41,143 bases of DNA from an uncultured Azospirillum sp. (GTDB lineage: Bacteria; Pseudomonadota; Alphaproteobacteria; Azospirillales; Azospirillaceae): positions 1 to 41,143 of the forward strand of contig NZ_CAMLJP010000047.1 in the NCBI RefSeq assembly GCF_946480385.1, in the 5' to 3' direction. Under the pieces are notes generated by a model. The model ran no database searches, was not told the DNA's origin, and was given only the letters and a program-made list of their open reading frames with translations. Position numbers and translations under genes: made by a program. Below, piece by piece: positions 10,147-20,260 of the stretch (position 1 is its first letter; the number at the start of each line of letters is the position of its first letter).

Positions 10147-10557
10147 TTATTCGGCGGCCGCACGCTTGCGGCCAAGCCCGAGCTTGGTCGCCATTTCCGA
10201 ACGCGCCTTGGCGTAATTCGGGGCAACCATCGGGTATTCCGGCGGCAGACCCCACTTGGCGCGATATTCATCCGGCGTCATGTCATAGACGGTCTTCAGA
10301 TGCCGCTTCAGCATCTTCAGCTTCTTCCCGTCTTCCAGACAGACGATGAATTCCGGCGTGACCGATTTCTTGATCGCGACCGCCGGAACGAGTTCGGCCT
10401 TGGCCGGGGCCGGCTTGTCGTCGCCCAGGTTGCGGAAGGCCACCTGGACGCTGTTGATCAACGTGGGCAGATCCTGAACCGGCACCGAGTTGTTGCCGAC
10501 ATAGGCGGCAACGACCTTGGCGGTCAGCGATTGCAGTTCGGTTTGGTCGATGGTCAT
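10147..10557 (-). CDS. MucR/Ros family transcriptional regulator
   Basis: 136-aa regulator of the MucR/Ros family. In alphaproteobacteria these act as global repressors and nucleoid-associated proteins binding AT-rich DNA and controlling exopolysaccharide, motility and cell-cycle genes. The N-terminal half (to about residue 60) is the oligomerisation region. The zinc-finger-like DNA-binding core is at about 71-102 (FIVCLEDGKKLKMLKRHL, then MTPDEYRAKWGLP). The four ligand positions read Cys73, Asp76, His86, Tyr91 instead of the Cys-Cys-His-His of Ros. It lies 35 nt behind hup on the same strand with GGGGAG before its ATG, so hup and mucR are probably co-transcribed. Confidence 0.93.
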   Translation of the reverse strand: MTIDQTELQSLTAKVVAAYVGNNSVPVQDLPTLINSVQVAFRNLGDDKPAPAKAELVPAVAIKKSVTPEFIVCLEDGKKLKMLKRHLKTVYDMTPDEYRAKWGLPPEYPMVAPNYAKARSEMATKLGLGRKRAAAE

Positions 10558-10592
10558 GGCTGCGCTCCCCGTAGCACGTGGTTGCGGGCGTG

Positions 10593-10868
10593 TCAGCCGT
10601 TCACCAGATCGCGCAGCTGCTTGGCCGGCTTGAACTTCGGAGCCTTGGAGGCGGCGATCGCCACGACTTCGCCGGTGCGCGGATTGCGGCCTTCACGGGC
10701 GGCGCGCTCGGCCACCTCGAAGATGCCGAAACCGGCCAGCCGCACATCTTCGCCGCGACCAAGCGCGCCGGAGATGCCCTCGAACACAGCCTGAACGACC
10801 TTGGCCGCGTCGGCCTTCTTAATGCCGGCGTTGGTGGCGACGGTTTCGATCAGCTCGGCCTGGTTCAT
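10593..10868 (-). CDS. HU family DNA-binding protein
   Basis: 91-aa histone-like HU protein, a dimeric nucleoid protein that bends DNA without strong sequence preference. The start ATG 10868 was chosen over a longer open frame because MNQAELIETVATNAGIKKAD is the classic HU N-terminus and GGAG lies 6 nt upstream. The DNA-binding arm is seen as GFGIFEVAERAAREGRNPRT, with the canonical GRNPRTGE turn and the KAPKFKPAKQLRD end. It is the first gene of a probable two-gene unit with mucR. Confidence 0.96.
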   Translation of the reverse strand: MNQAELIETVATNAGIKKADAAKVVQAVFEGISGALGRGEDVRLAGFGIFEVAERAAREGRNPRTGEVVAIAASKAPKFKPAKQLRDLVNG

Positions 10869-11303
10869 GCAAAACTCCATTTGTTCGGTTTGGTTTCGGT
10901 TTTTCGGAGTTATTGGCAGAACGGCACCATCCGCACAAGAGCGAACACAGATTTGGCAACCATCGGTGTTTTTCTTGCCGGTCATTTCTTCGCCATCTGT
11001 GGCGGCGTTGCATCAAGCACCGAGTCTCGGTGCCGTCTCCCCCTATTCGGCCGCAGTTTTCCGCAGTGCGGCCGGCATCCCAACGCTGCCGTCGGTGCGA
11101 CTCGCAAAGGCCAGCGGAAGACGCCGTGCGGTGTTTTTGCTTTCGCCGTCTCATCGCTGCTTGCCGCCATCTTGACCTGCGGCACGGCGACACCATCTGC
11201 GAGGAAGTTCGGGTCCGGGCCCCTCTGACGGCCGAGGCGTCGGTCGTGATGTCGGAACCGCTTGATCTCACCGCTCACGCAGCGTCATCAAGTGGGTTTT
11301 GCG
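10869..11303. other. Divergent regulatory region hup / terC with structured terC leader
   Basis: 435 bp without a gene. On the terC side there are two adjacent hairpins: GCACCGA/TCGGTGC at 11017-11033 (3-nt loop) and CGGCCGCA/TGCGGCCG at 11048-11074 (11-nt loop). A longer-range pairing, CGCCGTGC (11122-11129) with GCACGGCG (11182-11189), follows. The hup promoter should lie in the AT-richer part near 10870-10980. I could not identify a yybP-ykoY manganese riboswitch core. Confidence 0.4.
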
Positions 11304-12296
11304 ATGGATGGTTTGTTTGCAACGATTTTCCTGGAATTTCTGGGAAAACCGGTTTGGATTTGGCTCATTTTCGTTGGGATCGTCCTGACGCTTCTGGTTC
11401 TGGACTTGGGCGTTCTCAACCGGCGCAACCATGTCATTGGCGTCGGTGAAAGCCTGAAGCTTTCCGCCTTCTACATCGCGGTCGCCATGTTGTTCGGCGG
11501 CTGGGTCTGGTGGTCGATGGGCGGCGAGGCCGGGTTGCAGTACTACACGGGCTTTTTCGTCGAAAAGAGCCTGTCACTGGACAACGTCTTCGTCATATCG
11601 CTGATCTTCAGCTATTTCGCCGTGCCCCGCGAATTGCAGCACCGTGTGCTGTTCTGGGGCATTCTGGGCGTCATCGTGCTGCGCGGCCTGATGATCGGCG
11701 CCGGCGCCGCGCTGGTGTCGGAATTCCACTGGATCCTCTATGTCTTCGGCGCCTTCCTGCTGCTGACCGGCATCAAGATGCTGTTTGCCAAGGACGAGGA
11801 AACCAACATCGGCGACAATGCGGCGCTGCGGTTCCTGAAGCGCCACATCCGTGTGACCGACCGCTTCCACGGCCATCACTTCATCGTCAAGGAGCCGGTG
11901 GGCGACAGCGGCGTGATGCGCTGGACGGCGACGCCGCTGCTGCTGGCGCTGATCATGGTGGAACTGGCCGATCTGGTCTTCGCGGTCGACAGCGTGCCGG
12001 CGATCTTCGCCATCACCACCGACCCGTATCTGGTCTACACCAGCAACATCTTCGCCATCCTGGGCCTGCGCGCCCTGTACTTTGCCCTGGCGGCGATGGT
12101 CCACCGCTTCCGTTACCTGAAATACGCGCTGGCCCTGGTGCTGGTGTTCATCGGCGGCAAGATCTTCTACACGCAGTTCTTCGGCAAGCCCGATCCGCTG
12201 ATCGCGCTTGGCGTGACCTTCGCCCTGATCGGCGGTGGCGTGCTGGTCTCGCTATGGAAGACGAGCCGCGAGACCAAGACCGCCGCAGCCGAGTAA
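11304..12296 (+). CDS. TerC family membrane protein
   Basis: 330-aa polytopic inner-membrane protein of the TerC/Alx family, linked to tellurite resistance and, in better-studied members, manganese export. About eight or nine hydrophobic segments are visible. Family signatures are FFVEKSLSLDNVFVISLIFS and LADLVFAVDSVPAIFAIT, which carry the membrane-embedded acidic residues. The hydrophilic loop (KDEETNIGDNAALRFLKRHI, then VTDRFHGHHF) is usual. ATG 11304 begins a good membrane start (MDGLFATIFLEFLGKPVWIW); upstream codons in the same frame are unlike the family. The gene is alone on its strand behind a structured leader. Confidence 0.92.
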   Translation: MDGLFATIFLEFLGKPVWIWLIFVGIVLTLLVLDLGVLNRRNHVIGVGESLKLSAFYIAVAMLFGGWVWWSMGGEAGLQYYTGFFVEKSLSLDNVFVISLIFSYFAVPRELQHRVLFWGILGVIVLRGLMIGAGAALVSEFHWILYVFGAFLLLTGIKMLFAKDEETNIGDNAALRFLKRHIRVTDRFHGHHFIVKEPVGDSGVMRWTATPLLLALIMVELADLVFAVDSVPAIFAITTDPYLVYTSNIFAILGLRALYFALAAMVHRFRYLKYALALVLVFIGGKIFYTQFFGKPDPLIALGVTFALIGGGVLVSLWKTSRETKTAAAE

Positions 12297-12312
12297 ACGG
12301 GTTCCTCGGAAA

Positions 12313-12342
12313 GGGGGGGCGGCGCGCAGGTGCCGCCCCCTT
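12313..12342. terminator. Bidirectional hairpin between terC and the HAD gene
   Basis: GGGGGCGGC at 12315-12323 pairs with GCCGCCCCC at 12332-12340, flanked by AA and TT, between two convergent stop codons. Confidence 0.75.
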
Positions 12343-12349
12343 GTCATGT

Positions 12350-12808
12350 TCAGAATCCCAGCCTCGCCAGTTCGGCGATGCTCTCCGCCGCGTTGCGGTG
12401 GAGGATGAAGCGGCCACCGGCCGCCTCCCACGGATCGCGGGCCTTCTCGCGGTCATCGACCAGGATGGCGCCGGGACTGGCATAGCGGGCCTTGTCACGG
12501 GCCATGCAGGTGATGACCGGAACATCAGCCCCCAGCATGCGGGCAACCCAGCGCTTCTTCTGCTCCGGCGCCCAACTGCCCAGCGGCAGGCCGGTCAGGA
12601 TGGTCGGCCGGTGCGGTGCACAGAAAGCCCAAAGCTCCTGCGCGTCATGCATGAAGTCCAGCGTGCCGAAGAAGTCGCTGTGGCGGGACAACGCCCGCCA
12701 CATCTCCTTCATCGGCAGTTGTTCCGGCCGCTTGCCGGTGACCGCGACGACGCCGCGGTCGAAATCGGCAAGCACGCCGTCGAGGTCGAGGAACAGCGGC
12801 GACACCAC
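12350..12808 (-). CDS. HAD superfamily phosphatase (nucleotidase-like)
   Basis: 152-aa haloacid-dehalogenase fold hydrolase. The N-terminus gives motif I (FLDLDGVLADFD), with nucleophile and general-acid Asp as DLDGV. Motif II is TILTGLP, and the C-terminal acidic motif is GAILVDDREK. The size and DxDGVLADF start resemble 5'(3')-deoxyribonucleotidase-like HAD proteins, but the substrate is unknown. The GTG start at 12808 lies 1 nt beyond the stop codon of the acetoacetyl-CoA synthetase, so the two genes are probably translated from one mRNA. Confidence 0.83.
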   Translation of the reverse strand: MVSPLFLDLDGVLADFDRGVVAVTGKRPEQLPMKEMWRALSRHSDFFGTLDFMHDAQELWAFCAPHRPTILTGLPLGSWAPEQKKRWVARMLGADVPVITCMARDKARYASPGAILVDDREKARDPWEAAGGRFILHRNAAESIAELARLGF

Positions 12809-12809
12809 C

Positions 12810-14762
<1,953 letters not shown>

Positions 14763-14961
14763 TCTCGGTTCCCTCAGCGTCTCGTTGTCCGCCGGCGCCA
14801 GCCGCCGGCTCACCTGCCGGGTTGCTTGTTCGTGCCCCGGATTGCCGTGCAGCATAACGCATGGCCACATCGGTTGTCTTTGTCCGGGTGGGGGAAATGG
14901 GATAGGGCGGGCAGGGCAAGGGCAGGGGAATGCCAACGGAATCAGATGACTGCAAATGAAA

Positions 14962-14987
14962 GCGGCGGAGAGTTGCCTCCCCGCCGC
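14962..14987 (-). terminator. plsY terminator
   Basis: GCGGCGG (14962-14968) pairs with CCGCCGC (14981-14987) 30 nt past the plsY stop codon; on the minus strand it is followed by TTTCATTT. It separates the pyrB-pyrC-plsY unit from the acetoacetyl-CoA synthetase gene. Confidence 0.65.
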
Positions 14988-15016
14988 CCGTTCGATCTGC
15001 GTCTTCGATCCGCCCC

Positions 15017-15616
15017 TCAGACCGCCTTCTTCTTGCCCGATCCGATTTTCGGCTCCTCGCCTTTCAGCAGGCGCCGGATGTTCGCCTCGTGGCGGATGAA
15101 GACCAGCGCCGCAATGAACAGGCAGAGGCCGCCGACCAGCGGTCCGCCGAAATACCAGCCGGTCAGCGGGCTGATCCCCAGGGCCGTCAGCGCCGAGAGT
15201 GAGGAGATGCGGAACAGCGCCGCCATGACGATCCAGGTCAGGCAGGCCAGCAGCCCCACCGGCCAGCACACCGCCAACAGCACGCCAATGGCCGTGGCGA
15301 CACCCTTACCGCCCTTGAAGCCGAGCCAGACCGGGAAGCTGTGACCCAGCATGGCGCCGCCGGCGGCCAGCACCGCTGCTTCAGGCCCGGCCAGCCACTG
15401 CGCCAGCAGGGCGGCGATGGCACCCTTGCCGCTGTCGAGCAGCAGGGTTGCCAGCGCCAGCGGCTTGTTGCCGGTGCGCAGAACGTTGGTGGCGCCGATG
15501 TTGCCGGAGCCGATCTGGCGGATATCGCCCAGACCGGCCATCCGGGTCAGCACCAGCCCGAAGGGAATCGAGCCCAGCAGGTAACCCAGCAGGGCGGCGA
15601 ACAGGAGGATCGGCAC
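15017..15616 (-). CDS. plsY: Glycerol-3-phosphate acyltransferase PlsY
   Basis: 199-aa integral membrane enzyme that uses acyl-phosphate (made by PlsX) to acylate glycerol-3-phosphate to lysophosphatidate, the first step of phospholipid synthesis. Family motifs are visible: [23 protein letters not shown] (phosphate loop), [11 protein letters not shown] and the C-terminal [16 protein letters not shown]. Five or six hydrophobic segments fit the known topology. The GTG start at 15616 lies 4 nt past the pyrC stop with GAGGG 8 nt before it, so it is very likely co-transcribed with pyrBC. Confidence 0.95.
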   Translation of the reverse strand: MPILLFAALLGYLLGSIPFGLVLTRMAGLGDIRQIGSGNIGATNVLRTGNKPLALATLLLDSGKGAIAALLAQWLAGPEAAVLAAGGAMLGHSFPVWLGFKGGKGVATAIGVLLAVCWPVGLLACLTWIVMAALFRISSLSALTALGISPLTGWYFGGPLVGGLCLFIAALVFIRHEANIRRLLKGEEPKIGSGKKKAV

Positions 15617-15620
15617 GGGA

Positions 15621-16928
15621 TCAGCCCTCCGCCTGCCAGACGGTGCGGCCGTCGACGATGGTACGCAACGGCCGGCCCTGGACCGGACGGTTCTCGAAGG
15701 GCGAGTTCTTGGACTTCGACTTGAAGCGGCTGACGTCGATCTGCCACGGCACCTCGGCGTCGAAGACGACCAGATCGGCCGGCCCGCCCTTGAGCAGACG
15801 GCCGAGCGGCAGATCGAGGATGGCCGCCGGGTTGGCGGTGACGCAGGCCAGCGCCTTCAAGAGCGGCATCTTGCCCTTGTGGACCAGTTCCAGCGTCAGC
15901 GGGAACAGCGTCTCCAGCCCAATGACGCCGGGGGCGGCCTGTGCGAAGGGCAGGCGTTTCTGATCCTGGTCCTGCGGCACATGGTCGGACGCGATGGCGT
16001 CGATGGTGCCGTCTGCCAGACCTTCGACGATGGCGCGCCGATCCATCTCGCCACGCAGCGGCGGGGAGACCTTGGCATAGGTGCGGTAATCGCCGACGTC
16101 GGTCTCGGTCAGGGCGAAGTAATGCGGGGCGGTGTCGCAGGTCACCTTCAACCCGCGCGCCTTGGCCCGGCGGATCAGGTCGACCGACTCACCGGTGGTG
16201 ATGTGGGCGAAATGCAGGCGCCCTCCGGTCAGTTCGGCCAGCCGCAGGTCGCGCTCGATCATGATGATCTCGGCCTCGCGCGGGATGCCGACGAGGCCGA
16301 GGCGGGTCGCGATCTCGCCCGAGTTCATCATGCCGCCCGACGCCAGCGACGGCTCTTCCGGATGTTGGACGATCAGCTTGCCGAAGGTCTTGGCGTAGCT
16401 GAGCGCCCGGCGCATGGTCTTGGCGCTGGCGATCGCCTTGGTGCCGTCGGTGAAGGCGACCGCGCCAGCCTGGCCCAGCAGGCCCATCTCGGTGATTTCG
16501 TTGCCTTCGGTACCGCGGGTGGCGGAGCCGTAGGCGAAGACCTTGACCAGCTTCACCTCGCGGGCGCGCCGCGCGATGAATTCCAGTCCGGCGACCTCGT
16601 CCAGCACCGGGTCGGTGTTGGGCAGCAGCGCCATGGCGGTGATGCCGCCTGCCGCCGCGGCGCGCGACGCGCTCTTGATCGTGTCCTTTTCCTCTTCGCC
16701 CGGTTCGCCGATCAGCACGCGCATGTCGACGAGGCCGGGGGCGAGGCACTGGCCTGTGAGGTCGATGACCTCCGCACCCTCGGGCGTGGAGTCATTGAAC
16801 AGGCCGGGGCCGAAGTCGGCAATCTTTTCGCCGTCGATCAGCAGATCGCCGCGCTGGTCCAGGCCCGTCGCCGGGTCGAGCAGGCGGGCGTTGCGGTAGA
16901 CGATACGGATGTTCGTCGGGGCACTCAT
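15621..16928 (-). CDS. pyrC: Dihydroorotase-like PyrC lacking the HxH metal motif
   Basis: 435-aa amidohydrolase-fold protein of the class I dihydroorotase family, encoded directly after pyrB and overlapping its stop codon by 1 nt (TGATG). In active enzymes the first metal motif is D-M-H-V-H; here it reads GLVDMRVLIGEPG, so Arg70 and Leu72 stand where the two His should be. Other ligand positions are kept: Asp161 in FTDG, His189 in VQHPEEPSL, His242 in HFAHIT and Asp315 in ASDHVP, although the His usually following the last Asp motif is Gln319. Such proteins are known as pyrB partners in several proteobacteria and may be structural (PyrX-like) or use an altered metal site. A canonical PyrC may exist elsewhere in the genome. 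Confidence 0.9.
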   Translation of the reverse strand: MSAPTNIRIVYRNARLLDPATGLDQRGDLLIDGEKIADFGPGLFNDSTPEGAEVIDLTGQCLAPGLVDMRVLIGEPGEEEKDTIKSASRAAAAGGITAMALLPNTDPVLDEVAGLEFIARRAREVKLVKVFAYGSATRGTEGNEITEMGLLGQAGAVAFTDGTKAIASAKTMRRALSYAKTFGKLIVQHPEEPSLASGGMMNSGEIATRLGLVGIPREAEIIMIERDLRLAELTGGRLHFAHITTGESVDLIRRAKARGLKVTCDTAPHYFALTETDVGDYRTYAKVSPPLRGEMDRRAIVEGLADGTIDAIASDHVPQDQDQKRLPFAQAAPGVIGLETLFPLTLELVHKGKMPLLKALACVTANPAAILDLPLGRLLKGGPADLVVFDAEVPWQIDVSRFKSKSKNSPFENRPVQGRPLRTIVDGRTVWQAEG

Positions 16929-17902
16929 CAGACGGCTCCCGCAAGGTCGGACTGGCGGCGTTCACGCGTCAGCAGGTCGAGCACGGCCATGCGCACCGCC
17001 ACGCCCAACTCCACCTGATCGAGGATCATCGAGCGCTTGAGGTCGTCGGCGACTTCCGAGTCGATCTCGACGCCACGGTTCATCGGGCCGGGATGCATGA
17101 TGACCGCGTCCGGCTTCGCCACCTCCAGTTTCTCGTAATCGAGGCCGTAGAAGTAGAAGTACTCGCGGGTCGAGGGAACGTACTGGCCGCTCATCCGCTC
17201 GGTCTGCAGGCGCAGCATCATCACCACGTCGGCGTCGCGCAGGCCGGTCTTCATCGAATGATGGACCTCGACACCCAGCCGTTCGATCTGCGACGGCAGC
17301 AGGGTCGGCGGCGCCACGCAGCGCACCCGGGCGCCCATGGCGTTCAGCAGGTGGATGTTGGAGCGCGCGACGCGGCTGTGCAGGATGTCGCCGCAGATCG
17401 CCACGATCAGCCCATCCAGCCGGCCGAGGCGGCGGCGGATCGCCAGCGCGTCGAGCAGGGCCTGGGTCGGGTGTTCGTGGTGGCCGTCGCCGGCATTGAT
17501 GACGGAGCAGTTGACCTTGTCGGCCAGCAGCTTCACCGCGCCCGAATCGGCATGGCGCACCACCAGCGCGTCAAGATGCATGGCGTTCAGCGTCATTGCC
17601 GTGTCGATCAGGGTCTCGCCCTTCTTCACCGAACTGCTGTCGGTCGACATGTTGATGACGTCGGCCCCCAGCCGCTTTCCGGCCAGCTCGAAGCTGGTGC
17701 GGGTGCGGGTGGAGTTCTCGAAGAACAGGTTCACCTGCGTGCGGCCGTCCAACAGGTTGGACTTCTTCACGGGGCGGCGGTTCTGCTCGACATAGCCATC
17801 GGCGAGGTCGAGGATCTGGGTGATCTCGCCGGCCCGCAGCCCCTCGATTCCGAGGAGATGGCGGTGCGGGAAGACCGTGTCGGGGGACGGGTTCGCGCTC
17901 AT
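16928..17902 (-). CDS. pyrB: Aspartate carbamoyltransferase catalytic subunit
   Basis: 324-aa ATCase that condenses carbamoyl phosphate with aspartate, the first committed step of pyrimidine synthesis. The carbamoyl-phosphate motif [13 protein letters not shown], the loop [19 protein letters not shown] and MHPGPMNRG are all intact, so it should be active. It is the first gene of pyrB-pyrC-plsY. No pyrI regulatory subunit is nearby, as expected for the ATCase class that assembles with a dihydroorotase-like partner. The start ATG 17902 gives the usual N-terminus ([10 protein letters not shown]). Confidence 0.96.
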   Translation of the reverse strand: MSANPSPDTVFPHRHLLGIEGLRAGEITQILDLADGYVEQNRRPVKKSNLLDGRTQVNLFFENSTRTRTSFELAGKRLGADVINMSTDSSSVKKGETLIDTAMTLNAMHLDALVVRHADSGAVKLLADKVNCSVINAGDGHHEHPTQALLDALAIRRRLGRLDGLIVAICGDILHSRVARSNIHLLNAMGARVRCVAPPTLLPSQIERLGVEVHHSMKTGLRDADVVMMLRLQTERMSGQYVPSTREYFYFYGLDYEKLEVAKPDAVIMHPGPMNRGVEIDSEVADDLKRSMILDQVELGVAVRMAVLDLLTRERRQSDLAGAV

Positions 17903-17959
17903 GGGCGCGGACTATAGGAGCGGTCCGTTACGCCCGCAAGCGGCTCAATTCGGCGCTTT

Positions 17960-18847
17960 TCAGACCGCTCCCGCCTCTTCGAACAACCAGTCATGGAAGG
18001 CCTTCACCTTGGGCCGGGAAAAGTAATGCTGCGGCGCCACCACATAGTAGGCGAGGCTGCCCGGCAGCCGCACTTCGAACAGTCGGACCAGCCGGCCCGC
18101 CGCGATGTCGTCGGCGACCAGCACGCCGCGGGCCAGCGCGATGCCGTGGCCGTTGATCGCCGCCTGGAGGGTGAAGGACGAATCGTCGAATCGCAGGCCG
18201 CGGTCGGTGTCCACCCCCTCGATTCCCGCCGCCCGGCACCACACCGCCCAGGAAATGTTGTAGTCGTCGTGCAGCAGAGTGTGGTGTCGCAGATCCTCCG
18301 GATTGACCAGCGGCTGGTCGCCGGACAGCAGCGACGGGTGGCCGACCGGGAAGATATCCTCGGTCAGCAGCCGCTCGACCCGCACATCCGGCCACAGGCC
18401 ATTGCCGAAGCGGATCGCCAGATCGACGTCGTGGCGGGCGAAGTCCACCACCTGTGACGTGCTGTGGACCCGCACATCCATTTCCGGATGACGCTTTTGA
18501 AAACGCACCAGCCTCGGCACCAGCCATTTCGAGGCAAAGCTGGGCATGGTGGAGATGGTCAGCGTGCCGCTGCTATCGGCGCGGATCAGGCGGTCGGTTG
18601 CCTGGGACAGCGTGTCCATCGCCTCGCGCACCGGCGGCAGATAGTTCTGCCCGGCCTCGGTCAGCGCCAGCGCCCGGTTCATTCGGCGAAACAGCGGTAA
18701 TCCGAGCCATTCCTCCAGCGCCTTGATCTGGTGGCTGACGGCGGCCTGCGTCACATGCAGCTCATCCGCGGCTTTTGTGAAGGAAAGGTGGCGTGCGGCG
18801 GCCTCGAAGGCACGAAGCGCGTTCAGCGGGGGCAGGCGGCGGGACAT
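17960..18847 (-). CDS. LysR family transcriptional regulator (GcvA-like)
   Basis: 295-aa LysR-type regulator. The N-terminal winged helix-turn-helix (LPPLNALRAFEAAARHLSFT, then ELHVTQAAVSHQIKALEEWL) has the GcvA-type pattern. The effector-binding domain runs from about residue 93 (LTISTMPSFASKWLVPRLVR) to the end. The open frame extends to 19207, but ATG 18847 matches the family start exactly. It is divergent from a DUF1127 gene. A palindrome GATTAGCTGAGCTAATC lies 30 bp upstream of its start, a likely operator for this protein. The effector is unknown. Confidence 0.92.
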   Translation of the reverse strand: MSRRLPPLNALRAFEAAARHLSFTKAADELHVTQAAVSHQIKALEEWLGLPLFRRMNRALALTEAGQNYLPPVREAMDTLSQATDRLIRADSSGTLTISTMPSFASKWLVPRLVRFQKRHPEMDVRVHSTSQVVDFARHDVDLAIRFGNGLWPDVRVERLLTEDIFPVGHPSLLSGDQPLVNPEDLRHHTLLHDDYNISWAVWCRAAGIEGVDTDRGLRFDDSSFTLQAAINGHGIALARGVLVADDIAAGRLVRLFEVRLPGSLAYYVVAPQHYFSRPKVKAFHDWLFEEAGAV

Positions 18848-18876
18848 GACGGGGGACGGACCGGCGGCTGGATTCG

Positions 18877-18893
18877 GATTAGCTGAGCTAATC
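18877..18893. promoter_or_regulatory. LysR-type operator palindrome
   Basis: GATTAGCT-G-AGCTAATC is a perfect 8-bp inverted repeat with a single central base. It contains the T-N11-A pattern (T18879, A18891) typical of LysR-type boxes, in the divergent region between lysR and the DUF1127 gene. Confidence 0.7.
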
Positions 18894-19019
18894 GATTCTA
18901 TGAGAAAGCGTCGTTTGTCGGCAAGCGGTCTCTGTACCATCCTCAGTTTCACAAGCGATCTGACAACCGGAGCGGCGAGGCCAACGCCCCGCTCCCCATT
19001 CACCGGAAGGAACCGGATC

Positions 19020-19259
19020 ATGGCAAAGGGAATGCACTCACCGATCTCCAATGCAGAACTGTTCGTCCGCAAGCCGGCCCAGGCGGGCGCGGGGTTTGGC
19101 GAGCGCGTGGTGGCGCTGTTCGACCGCCTTGCCACCTGGAACGAACGCCGACGGCAGCGCCGCGCGCTGGAGGCTCTGCCTGACCATCTGCTGTCCGACA
19201 TCGGCATTTCCCGCGCCGACGCGGACTACGAAGCCGAAAAGCCGTTTTGGCGGGGCTGA
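19020..19259 (+). CDS. DUF1127 domain protein (YjiS-like)
   Basis: 79-aa small basic protein ending in the DUF1127 signature: an Arg-rich helix (WNERRRQRRALEALPDHLLS) followed by DIGISRADADYEAEKPFWRG. DUF1127 proteins are frequent in alphaproteobacteria; members studied elsewhere affect phosphate metabolism and RNA handling, but the role here is unknown. ATG 19020 is preceded by GGAAGGAA. It is divergent from a LysR regulator across a LysR-box palindrome and lies 3 nt before the first GFA gene, so it probably leads a three-gene operon. Confidence 0.88.
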   Translation: MAKGMHSPISNAELFVRKPAQAGAGFGERVVALFDRLATWNERRRQRRALEALPDHLLSDIGISRADADYEAEKPFWRG

Positions 19260-19262
19260 GCG

Positions 19263-19712
19263 ATGGACGACGTGAAGGCGGGCGGGGAGGGAGAGCGGGT
19301 CTGGACCGGTGGTTGCCTGTGCGGCGGCGTGCGCTACGCCTTCGACACCCGACCGGAGCCGATCTCCTTCTGTCACTGTTCCCAGTGCAGGCGCCAGCAC
19401 AGCCATGTCGGCGCCTACACCGGTCTGCCTCGGGCGGCCTTGCGTCTGCTCACCGACTCGACACTGACGTGGTACGCCTCCTCCGAGCGGGCCCGGCGCG
19501 GCTTCTGCGCGCGTTGTGGTGCCGGGCTGTTCTGGGAGGCGGTCGAACAGACCGGTGTGGAGCGCAGGATCACAGTGAGCGCCGGAAGCCTGGACGATGC
19601 ATCCGGGCTGAGGGTGACTCGCCATATCTTCGTCGACGACAAGGGCGCCTATTACGACATCGGCGACGACGGCGTCGAACGCCGGACCAGCACGGGAGAG
19701 GTGGTGGAATGA
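19263..19712 (+). CDS. GFA family zinc protein, copy 1
   Basis: 149-aa protein of the glutathione-dependent formaldehyde-activating (GFA/CENP-V) family, a zinc-binding fold. Cysteine motifs are complete: GGCLCGGVRY, CHCSQCRRQH and FCARCGAGLFW. Family members have been proposed to condense formaldehyde with glutathione, but most, including this one, have no proven substrate. It is followed without a gap by a second copy (ATGA overlap at 19709-19712) and preceded by the DUF1127 gene. Confidence 0.9.
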   Translation: MDDVKAGGEGERVWTGGCLCGGVRYAFDTRPEPISFCHCSQCRRQHSHVGAYTGLPRAALRLLTDSTLTWYASSERARRGFCARCGAGLFWEAVEQTGVERRITVSAGSLDDASGLRVTRHIFVDDKGAYYDIGDDGVERRTSTGEVVE

Positions 19713-20134
19713 GCGAAGGCATGACGGGGCGGGAGCAGGCACTGGCGGGCGGTTGCCTGTGCGGAGGCGTGCGCTTCCTGCTGGCGGAACGGCCGGATGG
19801 GGTCGTGACCTGCCATTGCGGCCAGTGCCTCCGCTTCCACGGCCATATCGGCGCCTATGTCACGGTTCCGCGCAATACCGTCACCTTCGACGCCGATGAA
19901 ACGCTGTCCTGGTACCGCTCCTCCGACATCGCGGCGCGGGGGTTCTGCGGGCGCTGTGGTTCCTCGCTGTTCTGGAAGGGCGACGGCAAGACCGAGATCG
20001 AAATCGCTGCGGGCAGCCTGGACCAGCCGACCGGGCTGGCGACGCTCCGCCATGGTTATGTGGCCGGCAAGGCCGACTATTATGAAATCACCGATGGGCT
20101 GGAGCAGTTTCCCGGCTCGTCCGAGCACGAGTAG
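19709..20134 (+). CDS. GFA family zinc protein, copy 2
   Basis: 141-aa paralogue of the preceding protein, again with all cysteine motifs (GGCLCGGVRF, CHCGQCLRFH, FCGRCGSSLFW). The shared layout (GAYxxxPR, YRSSDIAARGFC versus YASSERARRGFC, AGSLD) shows tandem duplication with considerable divergence. The start ATG 19709 overlaps the upstream stop codon by 4 nt, so translation is likely coupled. Function unknown beyond the family. Confidence 0.9.
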   Translation: MSEGMTGREQALAGGCLCGGVRFLLAERPDGVVTCHCGQCLRFHGHIGAYVTVPRNTVTFDADETLSWYRSSDIAARGFCGRCGSSLFWKGDGKTEIEIAAGSLDQPTGLATLRHGYVAGKADYYEITDGLEQFPGSSEHE

Positions 20135-20260
20135 CGGGGCAGGGATTCAGGGCGCGGGGAGGCTTGCGAATCGGCGGCAACCCGGCGGGGTGCGCGATTC
20201 CGTCGCAGGTGCGTTGCGGAGCCTGCGGGTGCCTTTTCATTTGACCCCAGGGGGCTTGAG

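Noticed and set aside
17917..17971. Inverted repeat GGAGCGGTC / GACCGCTCC between pyrB and lysR
   Set aside because: The 9-bp arms are 37 nt apart and one lies at the end of the lysR coding sequence; too weak to call a terminator or attenuator.
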